Origin: Dicaeum eximium
Lineage: Eukaryota > Chordata > Aves > Passeriformes > Dicaeidae
Length of the DNA: 64,000 nucleotides
Direction of reading: 5' to 3'
NCBI GenBank assembly: GCA_013396995.1
Contig: VWZP01004604.1
Location: 650,001-714,000, forward strand
The number at the start of each line of letters is the position of its first letter. Position 1 is the first letter of the stretch. Of the stretch, positions 47,901 through 62,900 are shown one piece after another. A model generated the notes under the pieces. That model saw only the letters and a list, made by a program, of their open reading frames with translations. It did no database searches and had not been told where the DNA came from. Position numbers and translations under genes: made by a program.

Positions 47901-50900
47901 CTACAAACAGTATATAGTAGATTACTATAAATGCATTATTAAAGTTAATGCTGTACATACAGAGAAGTTGTTCACAAACAGCCAACTGAAACTGTTTCAG
48001 ATCTATCCTTGTACTAATAAAACAGTATGCAGAAACTCCTGAAGTATCATATAGCTGCTACCTCTTGCCATGGGGGCTTTCCATGTTCAGTACACCTTTA
48101 AACATTTGTGGTTTTATGTGACGAAAATCAGTGATACTTTATTTCTGTGGAAAATTAAAAGCGCTCTTTCCAGTAAAAGATGGTTGTATCATTCCTACCA
48201 AAGTGCCCAAAATCATACTTTACAGGTTATATATACGTGCCTACTGTTGGATTCGTCTGGTTTCCATATTTCCAGGCCATCTCATAATTTATTGCTGCAT
48301 CCTTATATGCCTGTTCCTTTTCCATTATGTATCCCATGTATTCATAAGCCTTGCAGCATGACTGCAAAATATAAATATTCATTCACAATTTTATTTAGGT
48401 AAGCCTGCATGTAATAATACTGACAACTTAATTGCTGAAATACTCTAAATCCATACAACTGGAAAGCACAAGTGATACTTGTCCTAACTTTGACACAACA
48501 GTCTTGATTTAAAGTATTTGTGTTACAAATGAGTTATACGGAATTATGCACTACTCCAGGTCAAGTACAGAGTTCATCACACTGCAATGACTCCCACAAA
48601 AATAGATACTTCTCTCAGTTAATAACAACCCCACACAGCTGCATTTCAAGTCTAGTGTTGTACCTTCCACAAATATTGTTTGGATTTTTTTCTTAAGAAA
48701 GTATGTTCAGAGCTTTGTTTTTGGAAATGGTTTAACATTATAATTTTCCAATTAAAGCTTAAAGACAGTCACAAGTAACCTAAAGAGAAAAATCAACCAT
48801 TAAATATTTCATTTCTTATGAATCCAAGCAGCAAGCCACAAGCACCTGAAAAGCAGGTTCCAAAAAACTATTAAGTACTAGTTGAGAATACCAGCCTTGC
48901 TTATATTGTACATACATATAAATACATCTAACTCCATAATAAAAGTTCATATTAAAGATACAGTCATTCATGCAGAAATCTTACATTTAGTACATAAGGC
49001 AGGAAAATAATGTATAAAAACCCTAACTCCTGTATGCCCTTACCATGAGCAGTTTATATTATCATGCTGCCAACAGGTCAAGCATTTTCAAGAGAAAAAC
49101 ATATGCACCTTTTTTACAATGACAGCACAAAGCAATACTGATATAGAAATTACCTTCCATCTTTAAAGTTAATATTTCCAATTAGGCTTTCAAAACCTAC
49201 TACTACAAGCTTTCAAATCACAGCATAGTGGGATAGTATGGGAACGTCTCAAAGTTGAGGATAAAAATATACTTTCCCTCTTACTTGTGATGAAAAAAAC
49301 AAAAATTTAAAAATCAAGAGGAGTAATCAGTAAGAAGCCTCAATTTCATAGAAACAGTCTGCTCACTGGGATCTTACAAACCAATCCTAAGTCTTTTAAA
49401 ATAAAAAAAAAAATCCATATTAAGTTACACTAAGCTTTTATGAAATTTTCACTCAACGTATTTACTTAAATTGTATATATATATGTCATTCAATTCTGTT
49501 AAAAATAATCCTAAAAACGAACAAATCACAGTAACATGTTTCCTCAATCCAATCAAGTCTTCCAAATTGGAGAATACCACATAAAATATTGTCTTGTGAA
49601 TTGACAAGATATGTTAAGATGTAAACTATTCAACATCTATTTGTGTAGCACAATTCCTGCTTACCAGCTTTGCATGCAAGTTGGAGAGAAGTCACTCTCT
49701 TTTCCTGTGCTGCTTTGCAAGGAGCCAGATACACACACTTTTAATCTGCCATCCTCCTTGCTATAAGCAGAGCCTGTTTATCTAAGTCCCTCATGGGTCT
49801 CAAATTTTTAGAAGAAAACAAATTACTTGGTAGGTTATGTTTTTTACACTTGGTAATTTCTGCAACAAAGCACCATTCATGGTATACACCCGCTCAACAG
49901 ACCATCTATTTCAAGATAAGTCTTGGTTTGGGAGATGAGTTGTATTTATCCTCCAACTATATGGATTTTGATGTTTGATGAATTAAAATAGAAAGGCACT
50001 AAGGTTACTCTCAATGTGCACTGACTTACCCTGTTATGACGAAGGCATCGTTTTAGAAGTTCACCTGCCATATCGTATTTTGCAGACTGAATATATATAT
50101 CTGCAAGCAGAAGCCAACTCTTTTCAAACTCCTCTGCATCAATAGGATTCCAGCTCATTTTTGAAATCCGTTTTAACTGGTTTCTGGCTCGTGGAGTCTG
50201 TTTCAAGATCATGTAGGCCGTGGCCATCCCCAAAAGTGCTGGTATATGATCCTTCTGCAGTAAAAAGTACAGGGACTGATTGGTGGTTTTTTATTTTGAT
50301 TTTCATTTTTTTTTTAAAGTAAGACCTTCACCAGCTATCTAGAAACTAAACTAAAAGCTAAATCTCAGGAAATAAAGATAGTGTCTAATCTTACAGACAT
50401 GTTTTGCACCTAGCACTACAATTTTTTCTGTAATCACGATAACCACCAGGCACAAGAAATGCTAAAAAAATCCACAGGTATTTAATCTCACAAGAAAAAA
50501 AAACCACTAAGAGCTATGCTTTTTATATACAAATAAATACTTCAGATAAAATCTGGAGTCACTTGGAAGTTACAATAAAAGTGGTATTTTTCACTTGTAG
50601 AAGTGCCTGTCAAATATCAGTGAAAGGGACTCCAATTCCTCTTATTAGGTATACAGCTCCTAAAAATTTAATGTCTAAACTGTGTGCATCCAAGCTATAT
50701 ATAAACAAACAGGATTCTTAAAAGCCACCATTCTATGCAAGAGCCTCAAAAGCGAGCAGTAAGAACTCCTGGCACAAGTGCAATTTTTGACATCCTGCCT
50801 TCATTAGTACAGGATGAGAATGGGGCTCATATCTTGCAACTGCAACTCCTACATGCAGAGCAGTTCTATCAGCAGCTAACTGAAACACTTCTTTCTTCTT

Positions 50901-53900
50901 CTCAGTGCTCCTGACTCACTGTAGGTATTCTGCCTCTACATCTCTTTCTAAGGTTGTGCTGTAAATACATTTGTCATAGTGCATTGAAAAAAAAACCAAT
51001 CCCACCAAAAGCTCCTCTTCCACATAACAAGCTCATCTCCCTTCTCCCTCAATAGCCACACCTATCATGGATCAATAACCTCAGAAATATGAAGAGATTA
51101 AAGCTATACTTTTTATGTAACCCTAGAGGGAAGAATAAATAAACTGCAGCATTCTTCCTGGTAGAACTGTCACCATGTGAAAAAGATGCCACATTCATAG
51201 GATCTCAGATCAATTCTGAGCAGGACTGGGAAGTCAGTCCTGGAGGCAGAGGGACACCTTGTTTGTGATTCCCAGACCTGCCTTGCCCGGGAAGATCAGC
51301 CTTGGTATACTCACCTCAGACATGGTGCAGTTCAGCACACAGCTGAAGACTAATAGTAACTTACATATTTTATGGCATTCTGATGGACTAAACCTTTCTA
51401 AACCTCCTGAAATAAAATCTGTTGAAAGCTGCTGGTAACAGGAACATCCATTATTAATCATAAAACCAGTAAGTACAAATAGTTATGAAATATTGAAGAT
51501 TTCTATCATAAGGATGCATTTTAAGGTGATGGATAATCTTGTCCTGCAGTCAAAATTCTGTCAAATTGCCATGAAGCACTGCATAGATTTATACCATAAG
51601 ACACACTGCTGGCAAGCCTGGGAATTAAAAAACAAGCCCTGCAACCAAACAGCCTACTCACATTTCAGTAACTGGCAATATCAGCATTTAGTTGGATTCT
51701 AAATTTGCAATTCGACCAAAAACTTCTAAAATATATTGTTATTTCAGAAATGTCTTTTTCAAATTTTATATAAAATATTCTTTGATAGGAGAATAATCCT
51801 TAGAGCAAATAGCACTAACACGTGCCACTGTTGCTGAATGAAAACTGCAAGACTACTTTAAAAAAATGTAGTAAGTATGAAAGTGAAGAGTAAGGAAATG
51901 AGACAGGTCACTAACCTCAGCCACAACTATTTCTGTGAAAGTGTTCAGTGCTTGTTCAACATTTGATTTTTGTTTGGTTGCCATGAGACAATAATTCTCC
52001 ATGATTCGCAGTTGAATGTGACCCTGAATGGTTTGAGGCTTGAGCTCCTTCAGCAGGTTTCCTGCTGTTCTTACAGCCAACTGCACAGACTCCTGCTTCT
52101 CTGTTGAATTACTATTATCAGAAAAAAAAATGTTCATAGAAGCTTATTTTTTAATACACATCAAATCAATTGCAAGTTAGAACTGCTTCCGTGCTAAAGA
52201 CATGCCATTTTGTAGAAAAATAGCTCTGGTACACAGGCATTCTACATTGATTCAACAACAGCAATTCCAACCCAACAAGCTGATTGTAGCACTGCAAGTG
52301 ACCAGCACTCCAGAGAAAATCTGATACATTTTCTGCTTGAGACTCACTTATTATAGAATAGAATGGTATAGAATGGTCTCTCACAGTAACACAGAATACT
52401 CAAAGCACTAGATGATCTCAAAATTCTAGCTATTTAAATTAAGGCACATTCTCAAGGGGCAGCAGATGATGGAGATGACAGAATAACTCAAGCAATATTT
52501 ATTTAATTCACCTACCCTATGTCAGCATCGAGATTTTCGAAGACTTCTCCACCCACAGTTTCATTATCTGGGTTCAAACAAATTTCAATCATGTTGTAGA
52601 CTGCATTCTGTCCCCAGTCACTGTCCTTTCGAGCTTTATTAAAATGCCGCAGTGCATCGTTTGGTTCACCTGTGTACCTACACGGTTAATTGAAATATTT
52701 AAAGCTAGGCAAGTAAAATTGTCTGCTCCAAATTCCACCCAAATCCCAATAAACCCAAGTATTTAAGAATAGATGACCCATTTGCACACACTCATATTGC
52801 AAGGTTTGGACAGCACGCATACTATTGCAAGGAACTTGTTTTTGCAAACTAAAAATATTCTGACAAGTCATAAAATGTGAAGATAAGTAGTATTACATTA
52901 TTGAACCTGGAAGAACATCCTGAGACATTCAGAGAAACTGAGAATTTCCTTAAATCCTGACACCTTAATTAAATCAACATAGCACCTTTAAATGATATTG
53001 GATGACAGGAAAATTAATTTAAGTCTATACTAAATACTCAAATAAATCTTAATTATAATTGCAAGTACCAAAGATACAGTCCTTTGCAGTAGTGAAATCC
53101 TGGTTCAAGCTTTGTTCGGGAAGAATGTTTTTCAGCCATTAAAAGAAATCTTGGGACTTCTTCTAATTTCCCAGCTCTTCTTAACAGATCAATTAATCGA
53201 GAGAGGGTTGCATAATTATCTAAATATAGAAAGAATTAGGAGACTGTAATTCTATTTATTTGCTATATGAACAGGTTAAGAAATAAAGAGCCTGCCTTAA
53301 TTTTTTCACATATAAAAATGAGATATGATTTAATACATAACGCATATTACAGTAACCTCAGATATGAATGAAGATGTCAAGTGATACTTGCAATATCTTT
53401 CTACAGGTTTTTATAGAAGTAGAATTGTACTTCACTTTCAAAAGCACTCAAGACCATTTGCTGCACTCTTGTGACTTCTTTCGAAGTCCATTAGAAAGAT
53501 TTACATTCATTATAGTAAAATTTTAATAGATTTTTGTAGCTTTCTCTCTGGTTCCAACTTGAAAATTGCTAAAAAACCCCTTACTGCTGTCCAAGACAAG
53601 TTTCCTTTATTCAAATAAAATATTACCTTTGTGTTCATGCACTTGACATTTTTAATACTCAAGAAAGTGCTTTACAGTGAACCAGTAAATAACACCTTAT
53701 TCGTATTTGGCTTAAGGTAAAGTGTGCACATTACATTGCAGCAAAGTAAATTACAGTATCTACAAGAAATATTTTTTATCATATTCCCCTAAAATATCTT
53801 TATGTTTTTACATACAGTAATGGCCTTTGTTTTCAGTATCCATTACATTATAAATAAAACATTTCTTTTTAATCAAGCGAAGAGTTTTTATTTAGCTACT

Positions 53901-56900
53901 TATTAATCTCTTTGGTTAGAACTATATATCAGAACAAATTAAAAGTATCACTGCTAAATATTCACCTGGCTTGCGTTCCAGGAGCTGCTGGAAATGAAAA
54001 ACAGCTTGTTCGTAATCTTGCTTCCTGAACATGAGATCAGCCATCATCTACAGTATTGAACAATTTAGAGAAAACAAAACAAGATATTATAAATTGTGAA
54101 AATGTAGTCTAAAAATTATAAATAATGAACTCTGGTTATGCAGAGAGCTAAAACTATAGCTTTAAAGTGCTGCAGGAGCTGCACAAGAAGTAAAACCGCT
54201 TGGACTTCTTATTACTCTCTGGAAAAGAAACACGATATACAACACACACGGGTAATAATGAACAAGTACATGAACACCTTTTCACATAAGGTGAAAATTA
54301 AAAGGTAATTAAGTAGTCTGCCATATCTTTCAAACATGTTTTTTTACCATTGCATAGTTTTCTTCCTAATTTCATTTCCAATAACTGCAGATTATGCACA
54401 CAGAAAAGCAAAGTTAGTTTAACGTTAGGGAAAAAGAAAGATGATTGCTCACTTCAGCCAGGAAGGTAACACTAGTTATTTAATTTCAGTTTCTCTCCAT
54501 TGGTTGTTAGCTAATATAGAGTAGATTTAATAACATATTTCAAGAGTGCTATTACTTCTGTTCATGCACCATACTAGGAAAAATTTCAGATGTTAGATTG
54601 CTGCGAGAAAACAAATTATTCTCATCTTAAAATAATTTTGCTCCTAGTGTGTTACATCAAAAGTTGTTCAGTCTGTTGAGCTGTCTTTTAGGCCAAGAAG
54701 TATACAAGTCCTGGACAAGAACCTGCAGCTGTGATTAGAAGTTATTAAGTAGGAATATGATTAATAAAGTTGAATGAGGCTATAAAATTACCTTAAATAC
54801 ACAGTTCTTTTATTCTAGCACTTTTAAGAAATATTTGTTTTCATAGTACTGTGCTGGAAAAATAGCTTCTTCCTTGAGTATAAGCCAATTATCAATAGGA
54901 CATGCATTGAGCCATACTTTATCCAATCTTACTACAACTGCTTTTTCCTCTGCTTCTGAAGACCTATTTTATATTGAGATAGAACAACAGCTATGCCTGC
55001 TAGAGACTTCATATTGAAACATCAGCTGGCATGCACAGAAAAACATTTTGTTGTCATGGATTTTTCACTTTTTTTTTTGAAATCACAAAGGCTTTTTTAA
55101 AAGTAGTGCTTTATGAATATATCATATTGCAGGCACACAAACTTCAAAAAAGCATTGATGCAGGATTAGGATAATAGCACATACCATTGTTGCTGCTTCA
55201 TTATCTTGGTCATTCTTCAGCAATAAGGAACACTGATGCTGACAGGCATCAGTATCGTCTTGTGCAAGATATAAACGTGCAAGTTCCAACATTGCCTGCA
55301 TATTGAAATATTTAACTGTATGTAACTCAAAGATGAAGAAAGTTGGTTCAGTTCTGAGTATCAACTTGATATTATAGGGCTTCAGGAAAAACTTGTATGT
55401 CCACTAAAGAGACAGCTTTTTCTGTTGCTTCCTGTGGGCTCTCTGTCAATTAATGTAATCCATTTTCATTCCCTCACCTTTTAGAACAGACAAAATTTTT
55501 CTTCTTCTGAGGTATATTCTAAAGGTACATTGAAAACAGGGCTGCTCAGACAGTACTGCTCTGAAGACACCAGTACTTTAGTATGAATAATGTTCTTGGA
55601 AAAATATAAATGAAAGTAGTTTCAAATATATTGGAAAAACTAATACCTCATTAACATTCACCAACTAATTCTGGAGTACAAGTTTCAGAAGAAACTATTT
55701 TCTTATTTGCATTTCCAACCTACTACATCAAGACTCGGTATGAATTCACTTCTGAGAAGCCACCACAGAGTAAATATTGACAAACTGAAACATACACCAG
55801 CATACATTCTTAAAGCTGTATGAAGGGAATCTATGTATATCATGAAGCAGAAATAACTGCAAATTATTTTATTCTGTGGATAACTGGAAAAAATGTTTTG
55901 TACATCTAAAAACTGAATGGAAAAACAATGCAAAATAGTCAGAGAGAGAACTGACCTTATTATTGGTTTCACAGTGAACAAGGGCTTCTTTGTAAAATTT
56001 AATTGCTTTTTCATAGTTTCTCTGGGCTGTTGAATGTTTTGCAATCTCAGCACAAATCTCAGCTGCTAACTGTTTCTGTGCAGGAACTGCATCCAGCTGT
56101 TCTACTTGAGCCCGCTTAAGCACTCTGCCTTGTAACTCCCGAGCCTGGTGTGGGGAAAGCACTGAGCAGTCAAAAATTGTCAAAGGAATTAATTTCATTT
56201 ATCTACTATAAAATAGTGTACTTTTTTTTTTTTTAAAGAGAAGGAAACGCTAATACTATTCTGCTTCTTACACCCCTACCATTTTGCCTAGCAAGGAGTT
56301 AGAACTAAAATAGAAAATAACATCTGGGGAGAACTTCTAGCATCTCTCTGAAAGCCAAGGGAAGAAACCTTAAGACATTTAAGTTAGTCCTGCTGAAATC
56401 AAAATGCAGGTGGTTTTTTGTAAATGAATATGGCATCAAAAGGAGAAAGAACAGGAAAATATTTCAAAGAGAATGGGTATGAGGAAGGACAGTTTTGAGG
56501 GCAGTAGGAAAAACAACAAAAAAACCCCAAAGGACAGAAAGTTTTTTGAAATGTGATATAGTGCAAAACCTGGAAGAACTAAAGAAGTAAAGAAAAGAGT
56601 AAGAGAAGAAGACTGCTTAGGGGGAATTTTACTAAAGGAGAATTGGGGGAAAAAAAGTCAACTTTGAGAAAGAAAGTACAGGAATAAGGAAAAAATAAGG
56701 AAAAATTTAACAAAGATAAATCTTAGAGATACTGGTATTTAAACCCTCACATATAATTACCTTTCTAACCAATCTGCAGACTTTTCTTGCTGGTCAGAAG
56801 ATGCTTACCAAGGCTTAGTTTCTGTTACCTTCACTTTCACAGAGTGGAGGTATAATAGAACAGAAAGTACTGACCACACCTCTTGCTAAATCATTTTGTT

Positions 56901-59900
56901 GAGAAAGCATTTTTAAGGGATTAAACCTCTAGCTTAAAAACTTTATTCTTTCAAGCCTCAGCCTCAGGGATAATACTAAACTTCAGAATGAACAGATCTT
57001 ATTATTGCTATTTAATACTAATACTGCTGTTTAGCAGTACAACAAAACAACAGGTAGCCATTGAAAGCTGTTCCATTTTATTCTGTGAATAGTTTTCAAT
57101 GCTGAGCTAAAGATATGTAATCTAGTTGTCCTAATGCCTATTTAATTTTCACCTGATATGCTAAAACTATGATCCACACACAAATGAAGGCAAAGTAAGA
57201 CTGCAGGCTTGCAGTAAAAGCCTGCTTTGTGACCTAAAATCCAGGTAAAACTGCTTGCAAAAAGATCTGTGTAACACCTTCTGTACCGCACATTTCACAC
57301 TGGTGCTTTGTCCCCAGCATACACTCATTTTCCACATTCACATGGATATTATGGTTAGAATATGGGATGAAAGTGAAACCAGGGGTAGACATGAGGACAC
57401 TGCAAGTTTTCATAGGTATTTTTGGTTTTCCTTTTTACCTGTTGCAATGAAACAATAGCTCTGTCAATCTTCTCCATTTTGCTGTAAATTTTTGCCAGAA
57501 GTACCTGGTAACGTACATCTTCCATCAGAGAAGACACCTCATTAACTGTAAGAATGACATTAAACAAACATTATTCTTGAAGGAGCTGATCCCAGTAAAG
57601 TCAAAGGAAGAAGAAATGCATCATATCCTCCAGGAAAGAGCTTACATGAAAAATGCACAGCTCCATCTTATTTAGAATTGTGATCTGACTTGGTGTATTG
57701 CTGGTGGGCAGAGTATGTTGGTAGTAAGCAGAGTAAACATTACAGACTACAAACAAAGTGAGATTTTACACCAAAGATACTGAAAGATGCAAACAGAATA
57801 AAAAAAAATCGACTGTCTGGTCTATTAGCATTTTCAGAGACATGAGAGAAAATATTTTGATGTAACCAGACAGGAAATAAAGCCATTCCTGACATTTCTT
57901 GTCTAAATCCTCCTCTAAGTCAATGAAAAATGCCCAAATTGATATAATGTGCTACTCTACATGCAAAAAGCATGAGACTGTTTGATGAAATTTCTAGCCA
58001 GACCTCAAAACTATGCTTCTTTTGCTAGAGTCTGGAACAGACATGAATACAGTTATCTTAACTAAATATTTCACTATCTACTTAAAAGCAGCAGGCAACT
58101 TTTGAATAATGCTTAAAATAAATATGCATCAATCAATATTTGAAGAATTCAAACCTTCCCTGGCTTAAATTTATTTTTCTCTACTGACAAAGCAGTATCT
58201 TGAGCACAGCTCCACATTAAAATATAGATGCCACCAAAAATTTTATCTTTATTAAAATTAAGGAGTTTCTAGAGCTATATTCCATCAGAAAACTGGTCTT
58301 CGACATGCTGTAATTGTGACATGCTATTCTAAATCAAAGATTAGACTGTGTAACTTAGACCATGTAAGATCATTCCCTTCAGTATATTTCCTAAAAATAC
58401 TTTTTTCTCCCCAAAGGATATTCTAGCATTTCCATAAAAAATAATAAAATTGTTCAATAATTTTCCCAATCAGCCATAATAAACATTTTTCTCTTACAGA
58501 ATGTGTATGCATCAAAACATAAAAAAGACATTAAAAAGATACTTTTTGCTTCATTTTAAGACAGAAGATAAGATTTTAAAGTACATGGGGCAAACTGTAT
58601 TTACTGCTAATTATTTTTCCACACTAGAAAAATCAAGCTGATTTGAGCATGACTATTAAATTAGCCAGATCCTCAAAGGCTTAACTAGGACAAGAATACA
58701 ATGTTAAATCAGAGGACTTTTTCAGGAAGAAGTAAGGAAGATGGAAAACCAACATGCCCTGGCAAAGCATGAAAGTGATATAGTGACATAAGGAAACCTT
58801 ACAGAATGGACTACTAGTAATACTGCTTCTCTATTCAGACACAAAGGTTAGCAAATGTAATTTAACCACTGAAAGGAAAGTGCCCATGAACCCATTTACT
58901 CCTTAGAGTCATGCAGAAAACACAAATAACAGTGGAAATTTTATGTTTTCCTGTGAATTAATAACAGTCCTACCAGGCTCATGATCTAAAGCTTGCTGAA
59001 GTACTTTTTCTGCCTGTTCATACTGCTTCAGTTTCATTAAAAGCTCAGCCAAATCATAGCAAAGGAAGTTCTGTTGACCATTTCTCACTGCAGCCTCATA
59101 GTAACCGATTGCCTTGAAGAAAAAAACAAAAATCTATGTATAATTTAAAGACAAACCTTAAAGACAACAACCTTGTTACTTAGGTATTTAATGGCATGTT
59201 GCTTACAATTTTCTTTACTTTTTTTTCAATGGAGAAGTAAAAGAACATGGGTTTGAGTGCAGGCCCAAACCCACTGCAAGTCACCAGAACTACAATTCAA
59301 TAGATTTGAATCCACCAATGCGTGGATCTACCAACTGTGCCTTTGGCCAGATGATCTGAAGGGAATCTACAAACTTAACTTTCAGGACAAAATGTCTATT
59401 TTAGCACTCCGGAATATAATACTTTTCCCCAAGCAAAGCCCATATGTTGAAACAGTACTCAGCTAAACTAATACAGTACTTAAAGAATACCTTTGAGTAG
59501 TTATGTGTTTTGATTAGGGCTTTTCCAATTTTACTTGCTAAAGATGGATCTTTTGGATTTTTCTTCAAGGCCTGCTCGTAGGCTTCTATGGCTTCATCAG
59601 GCTTCAACAGTAAAATATAAACACATATAAGTCAAAGATTAAGATAAAAGGTGTATGAAGAAAACAAAATCTGGTAACAACTCCAGGAATGACAGCCAAA
59701 CACTACTGATTCATAAGATACAATACTTCTGAGAGAAAAATGATTACTATAAAACTGCAGAAAATGTGAAGCCCATGTAAATTAACACTGTCATGCTAAA
59801 ACAAAATATGGAGAGACATGTCAAACAAGTGAGTTTGAATAAACATTCTTTTTTCACTGTAATTTCTCTACCACTATCTTCACTAATTAATGAAGAAGCA

Positions 59901-62900
59901 GATGTATTAGTGCTGGATCTGTTTTTCTCTTCTAGTCATGTTATACCAGATTAAACAAATTGCACTTTGTGTGATAATTCTTCATTAAGGAGAAAACTAC
60001 ACATGAATATTAATATGAAAACAACCATTAATCATCTGCAGATCTCCAAACTAGTAATCTAAACTATCACTTGCATGTCCTAACTCAGTCTATTTTTTAA
60101 CATATGAATTTAAACATGTAGCCTTCAAATTCCTATGTCCACTTGACTACACTGTCTTCTGCCAATACTAAATAACATTTCCAGTTCATCAAGAAAGAGA
60201 ACGATGCACGGAATGCATAGGAACTATACAATCTAAAAACTTTAAGTAAAGCCATCAGCATGAAAACGAAGTTACCTAGAATTATTCTACATGTCAGAAC
60301 ACTATTCTAAACATCTCCAGCTTCTTTGTGATTTCAATTTAGCTCTCACTCTAGATATCTGTTAGTCTTATGAGGCAGTGTTGTTCTAGAAAACATTCCC
60401 TCCTTGACTTTCACCAAGAAAGCTTTTAGAAGAAATGTATTTTCAATAGTTTTAAATTTAAACAGTTACTCGTAGTCAATATTTATTGTTTTATACCCTA
60501 AAGCAGTTTCTGTTTGACAAATATCAATCAGTAAGAGTCAGCATGCCACAATGTTTCAACTAGACAAAGTCAACAAACAACTCAAATATTCCATTCATCT
60601 CTAGCAAGCACTCACCTCTTGAATATTCATGTATGCATCACCAAGAAGAAGAAAAGTATGAGCACTTGGCAGTTTTTCTACCAGGTCACTGGAAACAGAA
60701 GACAAAACTTTGCTCAGTATTTAACATGTCAATACTGGTATCTAAACAGGAGAAGGGCACAATTTTATCCTCCGCAGATTTTAGTTTTTTATTTCCAAAA
60801 GTAAACAAAAAAAAAATCTGAACTATCTTTTCAAAATAAGACTTCCAATTATCATTTTAAAAGTTATCACATTTACCCAAATGAATTCTTGTCACTAAAT
60901 ATTTCTCATTTATTGCAGTAGAAAGAAAAAATGAGTTCACCATGCTATCAGTAAACATCTAGAAAACTTTATGCACATCACAAACTTTTACCTATAGCAG
61001 GCAGCATACAACTTCTTATCTTTCCTATACTGAAGATAAATATCTGCCATTTTTTCTTTAGCTTGTACAAAATAAGGCTGTTCAGGTGTAATATTGCGGA
61101 GCATAGTCAAGGCATGTTTCACATCTCCTTGAGCAATTGCCAGATCTGCATTTGCAATCACAACTCTTAGTTCCTCAGGTGTTCCAGAAAATTCATTCAT
61201 GGCGTCTTGGATGACTATAGCAGCTTCATGCTGGAAACAATAAAAACAATAGAATTAATTTAGTTCCTGTCATTGAACAGCCAAAAATAAAGATGACAGA
61301 AGCATTATGAAAACCAACCAAAAAAACCACAAGAAACAAACCATAGTATCCACTTGTTTCGCTATAGTGTTTTTGGTTTTTTAAATATAATTCCAGAAAA
61401 TTACATTTGTATATTGCAAATATACGAATACATGCTCAAGGTTCAGCCAGAGAATGTCTTTAGCACCTTGCTCCAATGGGTCCTGCTTTGAGCAGGCTGG
61501 CCTCCAAACCATGGAATGTATGGCTTCTCTTATATTTTTACACATTTGTAGTGTCCCATTGCTTTTCCAGACACAGCTGATAGTAGGGATGCTGCTACAT
61601 AAAGATAAGGACATGATCCAAAACTACTGATAATAGCATTCTGACAACAAAACAGGGATCTACACCCCAACAAATGAACATAAACAGTGTGAAATGGTTT
61701 TTGTAGTCTCAAAATTGAGCACTCGCAAGCAGTTTTTTTTATTTTCTCTGTACAATTTAAGGTACTTAAGTTCTCAAATCAGCTATTCACATGCTGGAAA
61801 TTTTACTAAGCAAATCCTCTTGGTAAAAGAAATGATGGCTTTCTATTCTGAACTAACAGGAATGGGAATGGGCAGAGGGAATTGTTTTCAGGTGTTTTTT
61901 GTATTTTAGCAGGTTTGCCATCTTACCGGCTCTCCATTCAAACGATGAGCTTCTACCAGCTCTAGGAACACAGACACACGATCACTTGCATCAATTTCTA
62001 TACTTTTTCCTTTTGTTTTCGAGGAAGCTGTAGGTTTTCTCATTCCAGGCAAATTCCTTGCCATCTGTAAGGTTTTAATAGCTTCTGATATTTCTCCCAC
62101 CTTCTTTTGGGTTTGGGCCTTAATTAAGTGATACACAGGATGTTCTCTCACCTAAAAAAAGAAAACATAAGATAAAGAGTTTCCAAATTTTACTTTACAG
62201 AAAGTATTCAAACCCCTTGCAAGATTTTTTTAAAATATTGACTTAGGTTTCTTTTTTTCCTCCAAATATACACAAATTCAATTTCAGAAATTTACTTACA
62301 AAAATAAAAGAATTGTCAGAATATGCAAACTAGTACTTAAGTAAGTTTTTCATTACAAAGAAAAACTATTACAAGGGACGAGGCTTTGCAATAGAACAAC
62401 ATTAATCAGTGCTTTATTTTAAACTAGACTGAATTTTAAAGTATTGTGAGTGTCTCACACACTGCTGTGTGCACACTTCACCAGGCTATTAATTAAAGGA
62501 AATTTACCATCGTTATTCGGCACAAGTCCTGCATGCCATCTTTCACCTTCCTAAAACATACTTCACATAAAACAAGAAGTCTATAAGAGAAATAGAGCTC
62601 TGTGAAATGGCAAAGACCTCAATTATGTAGCTAATTAGATATTAATCTTCAGCTTTCTTGTATCACTTGGAGACAGAAAGTAAGATGGGACATGCTTGCA
62701 AAGAAATGGTAGTTTTCAGCTAAGTGGTCTCAAGACACTTGGGCACAACTCAGATCTAATGAGTAGTGTGTGTGTACTGTGTTCCAGCTTTCTGGTAATC
62801 CTACATTAAGTTTCACTGATGACAATAAATCAAAATTCCCACACTGTAATGCGTAAGAGCCAAGAAGTTTAACTTGTGAGGTGTTAGTTTTGTCTTCATG

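Noticed and set aside
48235..48240. Use of a GT donor (GTATAT) just inside the intron in place of the GC donor in TTC21B
   Set aside because: It would add five bases to the exon and shift the frame away from the conserved C-terminus.
52353..52380. Repeated tagaatggtatagaatggt, first thought to be a CR1 tail
   Set aside because: The flanking sequence lacks the rest of the CR1 3' terminus. It is only a short local duplication.
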